A stretch of 26,058 bases of DNA, taken from a virus. The translations under genes and the position numbers were made by a program. Location: IMG/VR virus record IMGVR_UViG_3300044673_000581, positions 1 through 26,058 of that record; one strand, 5' to 3'. The notes under the pieces were generated by a model that saw nothing but the letters and a program-made list of their open reading frames with translations, made no database searches and was not told the DNA's origin. This document shows, piece by piece, positions 1-7,876 of the stretch (within the stretch, counting starts at the first letter, position 1; each line of letters opens with the position of its first letter).

Positions 1-774
1 TCACTCCCAGTTCCGATAGATCAATTCTTGCCGGCCTTTGCCCTTGCCACCGCCGCCGATAGTGTAGTCGATCTTAGCGGTGTCATGCGGAAAGCTGCTG
101 AAGATCCTTCGCATGACTAGATGATCGTTGATGGTTAGGATGGCGGACCCTTTCATGGTTGCCATGGCCTCGGCAATCTTCTCGTATTCCTCCAGGGGGA
201 ATGGCACGCCGTAACCTTCGGTTTCGTAATATGGTGGATCGAGGAAGTGGAGGGTATACTCACGGTCCCATTTAGCCAGACAATCATCCCAGTCGAGGTG
301 TTCGATCCACGCCCTGGACAATCTTAAATGCGCCTGGCTCAGATCCTCCTCGAGACGGAGAATGTTGAAGCGCGGCGGTGAGCTGGGCGAGGTGCCAAAG
401 GTCTGGCTTGAGACCTTGCTGCCGAAGGATAGCTTCTGCAGGTAGAGGAACCTGGCGGCCCGCTGGATATCGGTCAGGACATGCGGCGGTGTTGCTTTAT
501 TCAGTTCAAAGAGCTGACGGCTACTTACCATGAATCTGAACTGCTTGGCGAATTCATCCAGATGGTTTTTGATCACCCGGTAGAGATTTATTATTTCGCC
601 GTTGACATCATTGAGTACTTCGACTGCGGCCGGCTGGCGGAGAAAAAACATGCTGGCGCCGCCGGCGAATTCTTCCACGTAACATTCATGGGGTCTGCTA
701 TTTATAATTGGCAATATAACCTTTGCTAGTCTGCGTTTACCACCTGGCCATGCTACTACGGGATAATGTTTCAT
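1..774 (-). CDS. dam: D12-class DNA N6-adenine methyltransferase (Dam-like)
   Basis: This 257-aa protein should transfer a methyl group from SAM to adenine N6 in DNA. It shows the D12-class signatures: WPGGK at residues 9-13 and FAGGAS around 36-41 (SAM binding), and the catalytic DPPY at 179-182. I chose the ATG at 774 because AAGGAG lies 8 bases upstream; a TTG at 798 would add eight residues without a better ribosome site. The TGA stop is the first three bases of the window, so the gene is complete. It is the last late gene after the tail spike, the position at which Mu carries the DNA-modification gene mom, so protection of phage DNA from host restriction is a reasonable inference. The target site (GATC or other) cannot be read from the sequence. 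Confidence 0.93.
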   Translation of the reverse strand: MKHYPVVAWPGGKRRLAKVILPIINSRPHECYVEEFAGGASMFFLRQPAAVEVLNDVNGEIINLYRVIKNHLDEFAKQFRFMVSSRQLFELNKATPPHVLTDIQRAARFLYLQKLSFGSKVSSQTFGTSPSSPPRFNILRLEEDLSQAHLRLSRAWIEHLDWDDCLAKWDREYTLHFLDPPYYETEGYGVPFPLEEYEKIAEAMATMKGSAILTINDHLVMRRIFSSFPHDTAKIDYTIGGGGKGKGRQELIYRNWE

Positions 775-791
775 TGTGTGGGCTCCTTGCC

Positions 792-811
792 TTATCAATC
801 TTGTTTGATAA
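792..811. promoter_or_regulatory. Perfect inverted repeat upstream of the methylase
   Basis: TTATCAA is followed by a 6-base spacer and TTGATAA, an exact 7-bp dyad. It ends about 10 bases before the AAGGAG ribosome site of the methylase. It could be a protein operator or a small mRNA hairpin limiting methylase translation. The surrounding gap (775-934) shows no convincing sigma-70 promoter on the minus strand. Function is inference. Confidence 0.45.
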
Positions 812-934
812 ACTACCCTTTACCGCGTACGTGGTGGGGCAGCCTTGGCTTGGCTCACAGTCTGGTTGTGGGTCGGCGGCCGGTTGGTGTTCCTAGCACC
901 TGCCGGTCGCTGCCTCTTTCTGTTTTACAATCCC

Positions 935-2815
935 CTATAAAGTGTTCTCTAAATAGCGGTTGAGCTTGCGGCCGGTGATGACGTACCGGACCGGGTAACT
1001 CTGGCCGTCCGTCCAGGTGGTGTGCAGGGTAATCACGCCAGTGGTGGCCGGGGCGGATACGGTCAGGCCGTTGACGCCGATCACCGAGCCGGCGGAAAAC
1101 TTGGCGGTGCCGATAATGTCAGTTGTCAGAATATCGTAGGTGCTGTCGGAATAATTGACGATATAGGTACCGAGGGCGATATGCGCGACGTTATCGTTCA
1201 CCCGAGCCGCGATGGTTATCAGCCAGGTGCCCTGCGTCGGCAGGGTGAAGGTGCTGGCAACTGCGTTGGACGCGGCGGACGCTGCCTGCACCATCGTCTG
1301 CAGATACGAATTATCTGCCGGCGAGATCGGCAGCAGCGAGGTTGTGTCGCCACTCGTTATAAAGTGGTTATACCCTTGGCCCTGATGTTCGCCGATCAGC
1401 CTGGTCAACCACTTATTAACTGTTGATCCGGCTACCCAGCCATAGATACTACTGTAGCCGCCATTACCCGCTATATTGATCGTTGTGCCGGTAGTGACCG
1501 AACTGGGATAATAAATATTGACGAGGTTGGGAATGCGGCCGGCCGGGTTGACGCGGTTGTTAATCAGCGTCAGCGAGCGTTCGGCAGTGGTGTCTGACCG
1601 CTCGTTCAGCCGGATTAGCCCAACCAGTGAGGTAATGCCAGCATCGAATTGCAAATAACTGTTTTTGTGAATCACTTTTGCACCGGGCGTATCGAACATC
1701 ATTATGGCCTGCAAATTCTGGTCGGAAACCCCAGCCGCTGATTCGTAGAAACTGTGATCAAAATCAAACGGACCGTTCCCGCCAATGCTTATCAATGCCT
1801 GGTACACCGGATTAGCCTGTTTACTGGCAAACATATAGTAATCATCGAATGTCACATTATGGCCACTGAGCCGCAATGGGTAGTCAGTGGGCAAGTGGCC
1901 GGCAACGGTATCAGCCACGCCGTTAAAGCGGGTGCCAATCCACTTGATATCATCCTGGTTTGTGCCGGCACGAATCCAGCGGGCGCAGCCGTCAAAGCGG
2001 ACATTGAGCCCAGTACTGCCCGTCAGCATGCCGCCGCCTGCTGGCGTTGTGGTATTGTTCGGCGCATTGACCGGCCAGGCCGGATCATTGAAGGTCTTAA
2101 ACCAGATATCCTCAAAATGAGATTTTGAGCTACCTGACGGTGTGCCGGTGCCGGCTGTGTAGTTGAAGGCGGAAGATCCCCAGCCGTGGACAGCGGTTGT
2201 CGCATTGCCGTCAAACGCACAGCCTTTGATAAACTTACCATCGGCTCCGGAGTTGAAGTCGAGCATCATTTCGCCCGTGAATGGAGTCATCAGCTTAAAA
2301 ATAGTCGAGTTACTGCCAGCGCAGAGGATCGGCAGAGTAAAGGGCACTTTCTTGTCCCAAAGGTACGTCCCGGATGAAGCGGTGAAGGTACCGCTGCCGG
2401 ATGCCATTGCTTCGATAAAGGCGTCCCCGTCCGCCAGGGCATCGTCCGGCAAACCGCCAAACCACTCGGGACGGGGGTTCTTAATGCCGGTGACCGACCC
2501 GCTGCCGACTTTTTCCAGTGCCTTGAACAGTCCCGCCTCGAAAGAGCCCTGAATGACCAGGTTTCCGCTATAGCGGATCTTGCCGCCGGGGATCACCTTG
2601 ATGCTCCGGTCGGCCGGGATGGTGAGATTGCCGCAGTTCATGGTTTTACTGATGACCATGAGCTTGCCGGCGGTGGTCGGGCTGCGCTTGGCCGTGGACA
2701 AGTTGGTGAACGTGGATATGTCTATGCCCCAGGGGCCGCTGGCCGCGCCGGGCGCGGCAATTGCGGGGAGCGTGGCGGTAAACAGCAGCAACAAGGTGAA
2801 AATTCCTTTCAGCAT
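935..2815 (-). CDS. Tail spike-like beta-helix protein with N-terminal signal peptide
   Basis: The 626-aa protein starts with a typical signal peptide (K3, hydrophobic run about 5-19, likely cleavage near AIAA at 18-21). It continues with a module seen in phage tail spikes: a TIPADRSIKVIPGG-like strand followed by NPRPEWFGG around residue 113, then a long Gly/Ser/Thr/Asn-rich region that reads as a right-handed beta-helix (pectate-lyase-like fold). The C-terminus is a compact beta region. AAGGAGG precedes the ATG by 8 bases. It lies after the fibre N-terminal protein and before the methylase, the usual place for receptor-binding genes. The export signal is odd for a virion protein that is assembled in the cytoplasm. 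Enzymatic polysaccharide cleavage is possible, but no active site can be named. Confidence 0.7.
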   Translation of the reverse strand: MLKGIFTLLLLFTATLPAIAAPGAASGPWGIDISTFTNLSTAKRSPTTAGKLMVISKTMNCGNLTIPADRSIKVIPGGKIRYSGNLVIQGSFEAGLFKALEKVGSGSVTGIKNPRPEWFGGLPDDALADGDAFIEAMASGSGTFTASSGTYLWDKKVPFTLPILCAGSNSTIFKLMTPFTGEMMLDFNSGADGKFIKGCAFDGNATTAVHGWGSSAFNYTAGTGTPSGSSKSHFEDIWFKTFNDPAWPVNAPNNTTTPAGGGMLTGSTGLNVRFDGCARWIRAGTNQDDIKWIGTRFNGVADTVAGHLPTDYPLRLSGHNVTFDDYYMFASKQANPVYQALISIGGNGPFDFDHSFYESAAGVSDQNLQAIMMFDTPGAKVIHKNSYLQFDAGITSLVGLIRLNERSDTTAERSLTLINNRVNPAGRIPNLVNIYYPSSVTTGTTINIAGNGGYSSIYGWVAGSTVNKWLTRLIGEHQGQGYNHFITSGDTTSLLPISPADNSYLQTMVQAASAASNAVASTFTLPTQGTWLITIAARVNDNVAHIALGTYIVNYSDSTYDILTTDIIGTAKFSAGSVIGVNGLTVSAPATTGVITLHTTWTDGQSYPVRYVITGRKLNRYLENTL

Positions 2816-2828
2816 AATTCAAGCCTCC

Positions 2829-3233
2829 TTAAATGGTTTCCCAGGTTAATTCGTCGGTCAGATAGACAATGAGCCGATCGTGTGGCGCGGGTAGCTCGGC
2901 GGTCAGCTGGCCGTCGATGGTCTTGCCGTCGGCGGCGCTAACCGTGACCAGATTCTCGGCGACATTGCGCACTATTCGCCGGGTGCCCACCGCCAGGCCG
3001 GCCGTCGGCGGGAGTTGGATGGCGGCCGGAGCGCCGGGGGAATTGACCCGGACAATGCCGTCGGCAGCGGTCATACTGTAATCGCCCTGGACAGTCTTAA
3101 TGCCGCCGCCGGCCAAGCTGATCAGGTCGGACTGGACCGAGTTGAGCCAGGCGGCGGTGACTGTTGTTCCTGGTTCGCCGGTCACCTCGTTGCCGTCGTG
3201 GAACAGCCCGTCCGCAGTATTAATTGGAATCAT
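2829..3233 (-). CDS. Tail fibre N-terminal / baseplate-attachment protein
   Basis: A 134-aa protein. Its N-terminus (DGLFHDGNEVTGEPGT, then AAWLNSVQ) matches the common attachment segment of Mu-like and P2-like tail fibres. The second half is a short beta-rich domain (AIQLPP, RRIVRN, DGKTIDG) like those in fibre shafts. It is much shorter than a full fibre, so it probably acts as an adaptor between the baseplate (gp47/gp48) and the separate spike encoded next. GAGGTG lies 5-6 bases before the ATG. No tail-fibre assembly chaperone (Mu U-like) follows. Role is from family resemblance and position. Confidence 0.7.
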   Translation of the reverse strand: MIPINTADGLFHDGNEVTGEPGTTVTAAWLNSVQSDLISLAGGGIKTVQGDYSMTAADGIVRVNSPGAPAAIQLPPTAGLAVGTRRIVRNVAENLVTVSAADGKTIDGQLTAELPAPHDRLIVYLTDELTWETI

Positions 3234-3244
3234 TGAGCACCTCG

Positions 3245-3787
3245 CTAGATATATTTGACAAATGTATGGGCCGGCTTCAGTTCTTCAAAAAGTGCCCGGA
3301 GCCGGCCGCTGTTAATCGGGTACATGAGGGGGTCGCCGGCAGCGGAGAGCCCGGCGTGGAAGTAGCGGTTAAAGCCGCTGACTGTGGTAACTTCCCAGAC
3401 GAACCAGGCGTTTTCGTCGCGCAGCGTGTCGCCGGCGCGAAGTATTCCGGCCATGCTCGGCTGCAGCTCGGTGATAGTGATATCGTAGCCAAGCGCGGCG
3501 GCTAGTTGGATAAAGTAATCGCGATCCAGGCGGCCCAGGCTCCGCAAACGCATCAGCACTTCAGATACGCGGCTGGAACGTGGCGCGAACGGATCGGGGA
3601 CAATATCCAGCAGCGCTTCCCAGCGCAGGAACAGCTCGGAGGCAGTGTCGGCGAATGCCTCCTCCACCAGGCGGGCAGCCGAGGATTGGGCGCAGTCGAA
3701 TTGCAGCCCCTCCAGCATAAGATCGGTGGCAAAATCCCCGCCAAGGGCAACGGGAATCAGCAAGTTGAGGATATCGCTATGCAACAT
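3245..3787 (-). CDS. Mu gp48-like tail/baseplate protein (DUF2313/YmfQ family)
   Basis: A 180-aa protein with the gp48/YmfQ pattern: an N-terminal helix region with E-F-x-R-W (LFLRWEALLDIVPDP), then the LxxLGRLDRDYFIQLAAALGYDITITE segment and a C-terminal Trp-rich half. It is a baseplate wedge component next to gp47 in Mu-like and P2-like phages. The start overlaps the gp47 stop by 11 bases, with GGAG 7 bases upstream. Confidence 0.88.
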   Translation of the reverse strand: MLHSDILNLLIPVALGGDFATDLMLEGLQFDCAQSSAARLVEEAFADTASELFLRWEALLDIVPDPFAPRSSRVSEVLMRLRSLGRLDRDYFIQLAAALGYDITITELQPSMAGILRAGDTLRDENAWFVWEVTTVSGFNRYFHAGLSAAGDPLMYPINSGRLRALFEELKPAHTFVKYI

Positions 3788-4547
3788 TGATCACTCCAGG
3801 GCGAACGATCTGGCTGGTCAGGGGGGCGATGGTGCCGCCGGGTGCCGTGATGATGGCTGAGTCGGCGCCGTTCTGCACAGCCAGGGTAGTTAACTGCGCC
3901 ATATACAACGGCTGGCCGGGGATAAGCCCGTTCAGGTAGACGGTAATGTCGCTGGCAATCTGCGGCAGGTTTGCCGGGCCGCTGACCAGCATGGTGATGT
4001 CGACCGGCAGCAGTGTCGGGGCCAGAACACGCACGGACCGGGCCGTGACCGGCCGCACCGAGTCGATGTAATCTTTTACCTCGGCCAGCAGCTCTACGGA
4101 AGGGACCTCGCTTCCGGTCAGGGCACTGTCGGCGACCACGACCACATCGACGGTGCCGAGCCCCAGGGCCAACGGGAAACAGTAGGCGGCGCTAACGCCA
4201 GTAATGGACGTTGCCCACTTGACGTAGTCGGATTTGTTGCCGCCAGCTGGCGGCCGCCGGATATAATCCAATAGCCGGGCAAGCAGCGCGGCGTCGTTTT
4301 CTTCCGGTTTCCGGGGGAGACCGCGTATCGAGGCGTGATGTTCCAGGGACTCACTATCGGCGGTATCGGGGAATATCTGCCGGGACAAGTACGTCTGGTA
4401 TTCGTAGAGCCCCCAGAGGGCGCTGGCCAGGGCGGAACACTTGATGAAGATCAGCGAGCCCTGGGAAGTGTCTGCCTGGGGAAACTGGTTTTTATAGTCG
4501 GTTAACAGGGCATTCAACAGCTCGTCAAAGGTTCTTTGAAAGGACAT
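3777..4547 (-). CDS. Baseplate J-like protein (Mu gp47)
   Basis: The 256-aa protein has the baseplate wedge features of the J/gp47 family: an N-terminal region with DTSQGSLIFIKCSALA, the conserved RGLPRKPEENDAALLARLL segment, and a C-terminal domain ending in a LAVQNGADSA-type motif. In contractile tails this protein forms the wedge ring around the hub. It is somewhat shorter than Mu gp47. Its ATG overlaps the gp46 stop as TAATG, with AGAGGTGG just upstream, so translation is coupled. Confidence 0.92.
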   Translation of the reverse strand: MSFQRTFDELLNALLTDYKNQFPQADTSQGSLIFIKCSALASALWGLYEYQTYLSRQIFPDTADSESLEHHASIRGLPRKPEENDAALLARLLDYIRRPPAGGNKSDYVKWATSITGVSAAYCFPLALGLGTVDVVVVADSALTGSEVPSVELLAEVKDYIDSVRPVTARSVRVLAPTLLPVDITMLVSGPANLPQIASDITVYLNGLIPGQPLYMAQLTTLAVQNGADSAIITAPGGTIAPLTSQIVRPGVINVA

Positions 4548-4906
4548 TACACCACCTCTTTGAATGTTTCGAAGCTGACCTTGCGACCATCGGCCTGAGT
4601 AGCCTCCACCAGGATTTTCAGCCGGTGGAGATCACTGCTGCGGTCCCGTTCGGTGGTGACCTCGATCGCTATTGCCCGGCCACTGTCGACAAGCCACTGC
4701 AGGGCGCGCTTGCAGTCTTCGCGGATCAGTCGGGCGGTGCTCTCGGTGTTTTTCAGGCGGCCGCGATCGCGCAGGCCGAAGTTCGGATTCAACCACCAGG
4801 AGCCCTGCTTGATGGCCAGGCTAAGAAAGATATTGTTAAAGATATCGCCGGCCTTGATAAAGGTCTGCTCGGGCTGATTACTGGCGATGACGATGGCAAA
4901 ATCCAT
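4547..4906 (-). CDS. Phage GP46 family baseplate protein (gpW/gp25-like)
   Basis: A 119-aa protein with the gp46 signature: WWLNPNFGLRDRGRLKNTEST around residues 37-57, followed by CKRALQWLVDSGRA and a beta-rich end. This is the small wedge subunit that nucleates sheath polymerisation in Mu-like tails. It is joined to gp45 upstream and gp47 downstream by TAATG overlaps, giving strict co-translation. Confidence 0.92.
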   Translation of the reverse strand: MDFAIVIASNQPEQTFIKAGDIFNNIFLSLAIKQGSWWLNPNFGLRDRGRLKNTESTARLIREDCKRALQWLVDSGRAIAIEVTTERDRSSDLHRLKILVEATQADGRKVSFETFKEVV

Positions 4907-5472
4907 TACATCTGCTCCGTTGGCGCCGGGCCGCTGCTGTGATGATGGCCGTTGTATGTGGCGCGCATGCCGGCCATGGTCTTTGCTCCTGCGGCATCGG
5001 CAATATTGCCGGCAGCGGTAATGTTCTCGCCGGCAGTGATGCTGCCGGTCACTGCCAGGAGCGGTGTGGCAAGGGTGACTTTCGTGGTTGCCACGACGGT
5101 CACCTCCGGAGAGATGACCGTCGTGCTGACGGTGGCGGTGATTTCGGCGACCTTGGTGGTGGCGATGATCTTCTCGCCGCCTGTAATCTCGATGACGCGA
5201 TCGCGTTTCAGGTGAATCTTGTCTCCCTCGTCGGTATAGAGGGCGACCTCGCCATTCTCCAGGCTGATCCGGTAGCGGCGGTCATCAGAGGCGATGGCGA
5301 TGAAGTGATTGCCCTGGCGAATAAAGATGACTTCGGCGCCGGCCAGCGGGCGACTGGTGAAGCCGTAATCCTGGATAAACTCGCGGTTGTCGATCTCCTC
5401 GCCGGGACGGCCAAAGGCGGAGACGCGCTGAATGACTCCCTGGATAACGCTCTTGACAATGCCCCTGATCAT
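4906..5472 (-). CDS. Baseplate central spike protein (Mu gp45, gpV-like)
   Basis: This 188-aa protein is the membrane-piercing spike at the tip of the contractile tail. The N-terminal half (about 1-90) is an OB-fold-like domain (AFGRPGEEID, GYTSRPLAGAEVIFI-type strands). The second half is a run of short Val/Thr-rich beta strands forming a triple beta-helix. It ends in YNGHHHSSGPAP, a His-rich apex of the kind that binds iron at spike tips. It overlaps the gp44 gene by ATGA. Length is close to Mu gp45 (197 aa). Confidence 0.92.
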   Translation of the reverse strand: MIRGIVKSVIQGVIQRVSAFGRPGEEIDNREFIQDYGFTSRPLAGAEVIFIRQGNHFIAIASDDRRYRISLENGEVALYTDEGDKIHLKRDRVIEITGGEKIIATTKVAEITATVSTTVISPEVTVVATTKVTLATPLLAVTGSITAGENITAAGNIADAAGAKTMAGMRATYNGHHHSSGPAPTEQM

Positions 5473-6539
5473 ACGGCCACCAGCCCCGGCGGGCCGAGCT
5501 TCAGCTCGGTGATGCTCCCCTGCTGTTTGCTCCGCTTGAGCTTGCGGTTGTACACCAGGTAGATGCCGTTCTTGCCCAGCATCTCGTCGCGCACCTGGGC
5601 CAGCTCGTTGACCTTGAAGTTTATGCCGTTCTGGCTGTGGCCGGGGGCTATATAGGTCAGCTGGTAGCCATCATGGCGCTGCTTTTCCAGGAGCATCCGG
5701 GCATAGAGTTTGGGGCTTTGCGAGTCGTTGTTCAGCTTGGTGACGAACGGCTTGTGAAACGGGAAGCTGTCGTCAGTCACGGTTGCCTTGACGTTGATCT
5801 TGGCGGCATTCATGCCGAAATCATCCTCGCCTTGCACCTGGCTAATGACGGTGATCCGCGAGTAGCGGCGGGAGATGTCGTCGACCTCGTCGCCGGATTC
5901 GACATTATTTCCCTGGCCGGAGATGGTGTTGATGAGCTGGAACATTGGCTGTCCCTTGGCCTTGGGCCGGCCGAAGAGCAGGGTGCCATCGGGGAGGCTG
6001 AAGAACATCAGGCCACGGCTGGCGGCATAGATGGAGAGGACTTCGAAGACGGTCATGCCCGGCTCGATCTGGGAGAGCTTCTGCGGGGTATCCATGAAGC
6101 CGGTCAGGGGATTGTCGACGCTCTTCTTCTTTCCCTTCAGTTTGCCGACGACGTTTTCCTGATAAATGATCTGCTTGCGGTTGATGAACGGCATTGCCTT
6201 CAGGAGCAGCTCGGCCAGTTGCTTGACGGTCTTGCCCTGGACGGTGATAAAATTCTCGGCGTAGGAGTCGACAATCAGGCCGTTCAGGTCGCGCCCCTCG
6301 ATGACCAGGGTTTGTCCCTGCTTGCTCCAGCCTTTGCGGGGTGCGTCGATAATGCCGGACAGCTCCAACTGGTCATTGACGTACAGCTGACAGAGCATGC
6401 CGGCGGTGATGGCGGTGCCGGGGTTGGCCAGCTCCAGAGTGAACTTGTCGGCGGCCTGGTACAGGTCGGCCTCCACCTCGTAGCTGAGGAAGTTCTCGAC
6501 CCGTTTGCCGGCTATCTGCAGGTAGACTTTATCTTCCAT
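5469..6539 (-). CDS. Baseplate hub protein (Mu P, gp44; gpD-like)
   Basis: A 356-aa hub protein of the gp44/gpD type: N-terminal VYLQIAGKRVENFLSYEVEAD, then EGRDLNGLIVDSYAENF (about 100-116), a LysM-like middle segment with PGMTVFEVLSIYAASRGL, and a C-terminal RMLLEKQRHDGYQLTYIAPGH domain. It connects the tape measure/tube to the gp45 spike. TAATG overlap with gp43 and ATGA overlap with gp45. Confidence 0.93.
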   Translation of the reverse strand: MEDKVYLQIAGKRVENFLSYEVEADLYQAADKFTLELANPGTAITAGMLCQLYVNDQLELSGIIDAPRKGWSKQGQTLVIEGRDLNGLIVDSYAENFITVQGKTVKQLAELLLKAMPFINRKQIIYQENVVGKLKGKKKSVDNPLTGFMDTPQKLSQIEPGMTVFEVLSIYAASRGLMFFSLPDGTLLFGRPKAKGQPMFQLINTISGQGNNVESGDEVDDISRRYSRITVISQVQGEDDFGMNAAKINVKATVTDDSFPFHKPFVTKLNNDSQSPKLYARMLLEKQRHDGYQLTYIAPGHSQNGINFKVNELAQVRDEMLGKNGIYLVYNRKLKRSKQQGSITELKLGPPGLVAV

Positions 6540-7876
6540 TAAACCTGCCCTCCGGGGCGCCCATAGATCTGCACCTCGCCGCTAGTGAAATTGGGGTTTT
6601 TAATGGCATTGATGGAACTGATCCGCTCGGCATAGTTATAGTCGAGCCCGTAGCGGTGGCAGACGATATGCAGCGGCATGGGGTTATCGAGGGCAACGGT
6701 GATGATCTTGTCCCGCTCGAGCTTAATGGTGTTGATGTGCTCGAGGAGACTACGAGCCATATCCTTGATACTGGGCACGTCGCGGGCGGCATCCACTCCC
6801 TGCTGCAAATACGTCCGGACCAGAGCCAGGCTTTGCTCCAGTTCGGTGACGTTCATCACCATGACGGTGGGGGCAGTGCCCTGGTAGCGGCCAAGGATAT
6901 CGAAGCTCTTGCCGGCTTCGATACGGCGCAGATCCTGACGGGCGGTTTCATCAGCCCGATAAAAGGTTGCCGTCTCCAGGGCCAGCCGGCGGGCAGCGGC
7001 AACTTTCAACTGCCGGCCGAGGATGGCGCGGACACTGCCGGAGGCTCGGGAGTGAGCCGGGGAAAAAGAAAGAAATGCCTGCTCGAGCTTACGCAGTTCA
7101 AAGTCAAGATTGCTGATAATTCTGGCCGGAGCCGCGAGCGTCCCGGTGACGAGCAAGGCGGTTCGTTCGACGGCGCGAGTGATGCTGCCGATGACCCGGC
7201 CGGGCAGGCTGGTGCCGTAGGCGACACTGGCCACCAGGGAGTTAACCGGATTGGTCAGCTCGACCACGGTAGCATTAAAAGCGGCTACGCTGGTGTCGAT
7301 CTCCTTGATCACCTCACGGCTATAGCGGGCGGCAACATTCAGCTGCTCATAGAGGCTTTTGCCTTCATCGAGCGCCACGTCCAGGAATCCCTTGTCCTCG
7401 GCCAGCACCAGCCCCAGCTCGGCGGCCAGGCTTGCCTGCTGTTCTTCTTCGCCAAACAGGAACGCTTCTTCGGCGACAGCCTCAACGTCTTCGTAGTTAA
7501 TATCGGCGATGGTGCCGCGCAGGTTCTCGATAAAGGAGAGGTCGATCTCGGCGGTCATTTCCCGGTCGTCATGGCGGACGGAGACCCGCTCGACCATCCC
7601 GGCCATGACGCCGTACTGGGGATGGATCAGCTCGGACAGGGCGGTGCTCTTCAGGTGGTTGAGGAAGTCGATGTGGTCGGCGTAGGTCTGGTGGTCGCCG
7701 TGGTCCCAGAAGTAGCAACGGATACTGACAGTCCGCGCCTTTTGCCCCATGTCTTCCAGGAGGGCGCCGTCCTGTTTCGGGAATTCGTGACGGGCGATCG
7801 CCTTTTCGAAGGTGTCGTCGAGGGTCTCGATCTCCAGGGGGTAGCCGTCCAGCTTTGCCGGGTAGAGGTCTTCCAT
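6539..7876 (-). CDS. Tail/DNA circulation protein N (Mu gp43)
   Basis: A 445-aa protein of the DNA-circularisation N family. The N-terminal domain (about 1-90) has the typical FEKAIARHEFPKQDGALLEDMG and RTVSIRCYFWDHGD segments. A long alpha-helical middle follows, then a C-terminal LysM-like stretch (PLHIVCHRYGLDYNYAERI, about 395-415). In Mu-like phages N lies between tape measure and hub and is required for the tail tip. The ATG comes one base after the tape-measure stop. Confidence 0.9.
   Translation of the reverse strand: MEDLYPAKLDGYPLEIETLDDTFEKAIARHEFPKQDGALLEDMGQKARTVSIRCYFWDHGDHQTYADHIDFLNHLKSTALSELIHPQYGVMAGMVERVSVRHDDREMTAEIDLSFIENLRGTIADINYEDVEAVAEEAFLFGEEEQQASLAAELGLVLAEDKGFLDVALDEGKSLYEQLNVAARYSREVIKEIDTSVAAFNATVVELTNPVNSLVASVAYGTSLPGRVIGSITRAVERTALLVTGTLAAPARIISNLDFELRKLEQAFLSFSPAHSRASGSVRAILGRQLKVAAARRLALETATFYRADETARQDLRRIEAGKSFDILGRYQGTAPTVMVMNVTELEQSLALVRTYLQQGVDAARDVPSIKDMARSLLEHINTIKLERDKIITVALDNPMPLHIVCHRYGLDYNYAERISSINAIKNPNFTSGEVQIYGRPGGQV

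Noticed and set aside
481-729. Plus-strand ORF of 82 codons inside the methylase
   Set aside because: Antisense to a well-supported methylase, without ribosome site or recognisable content.
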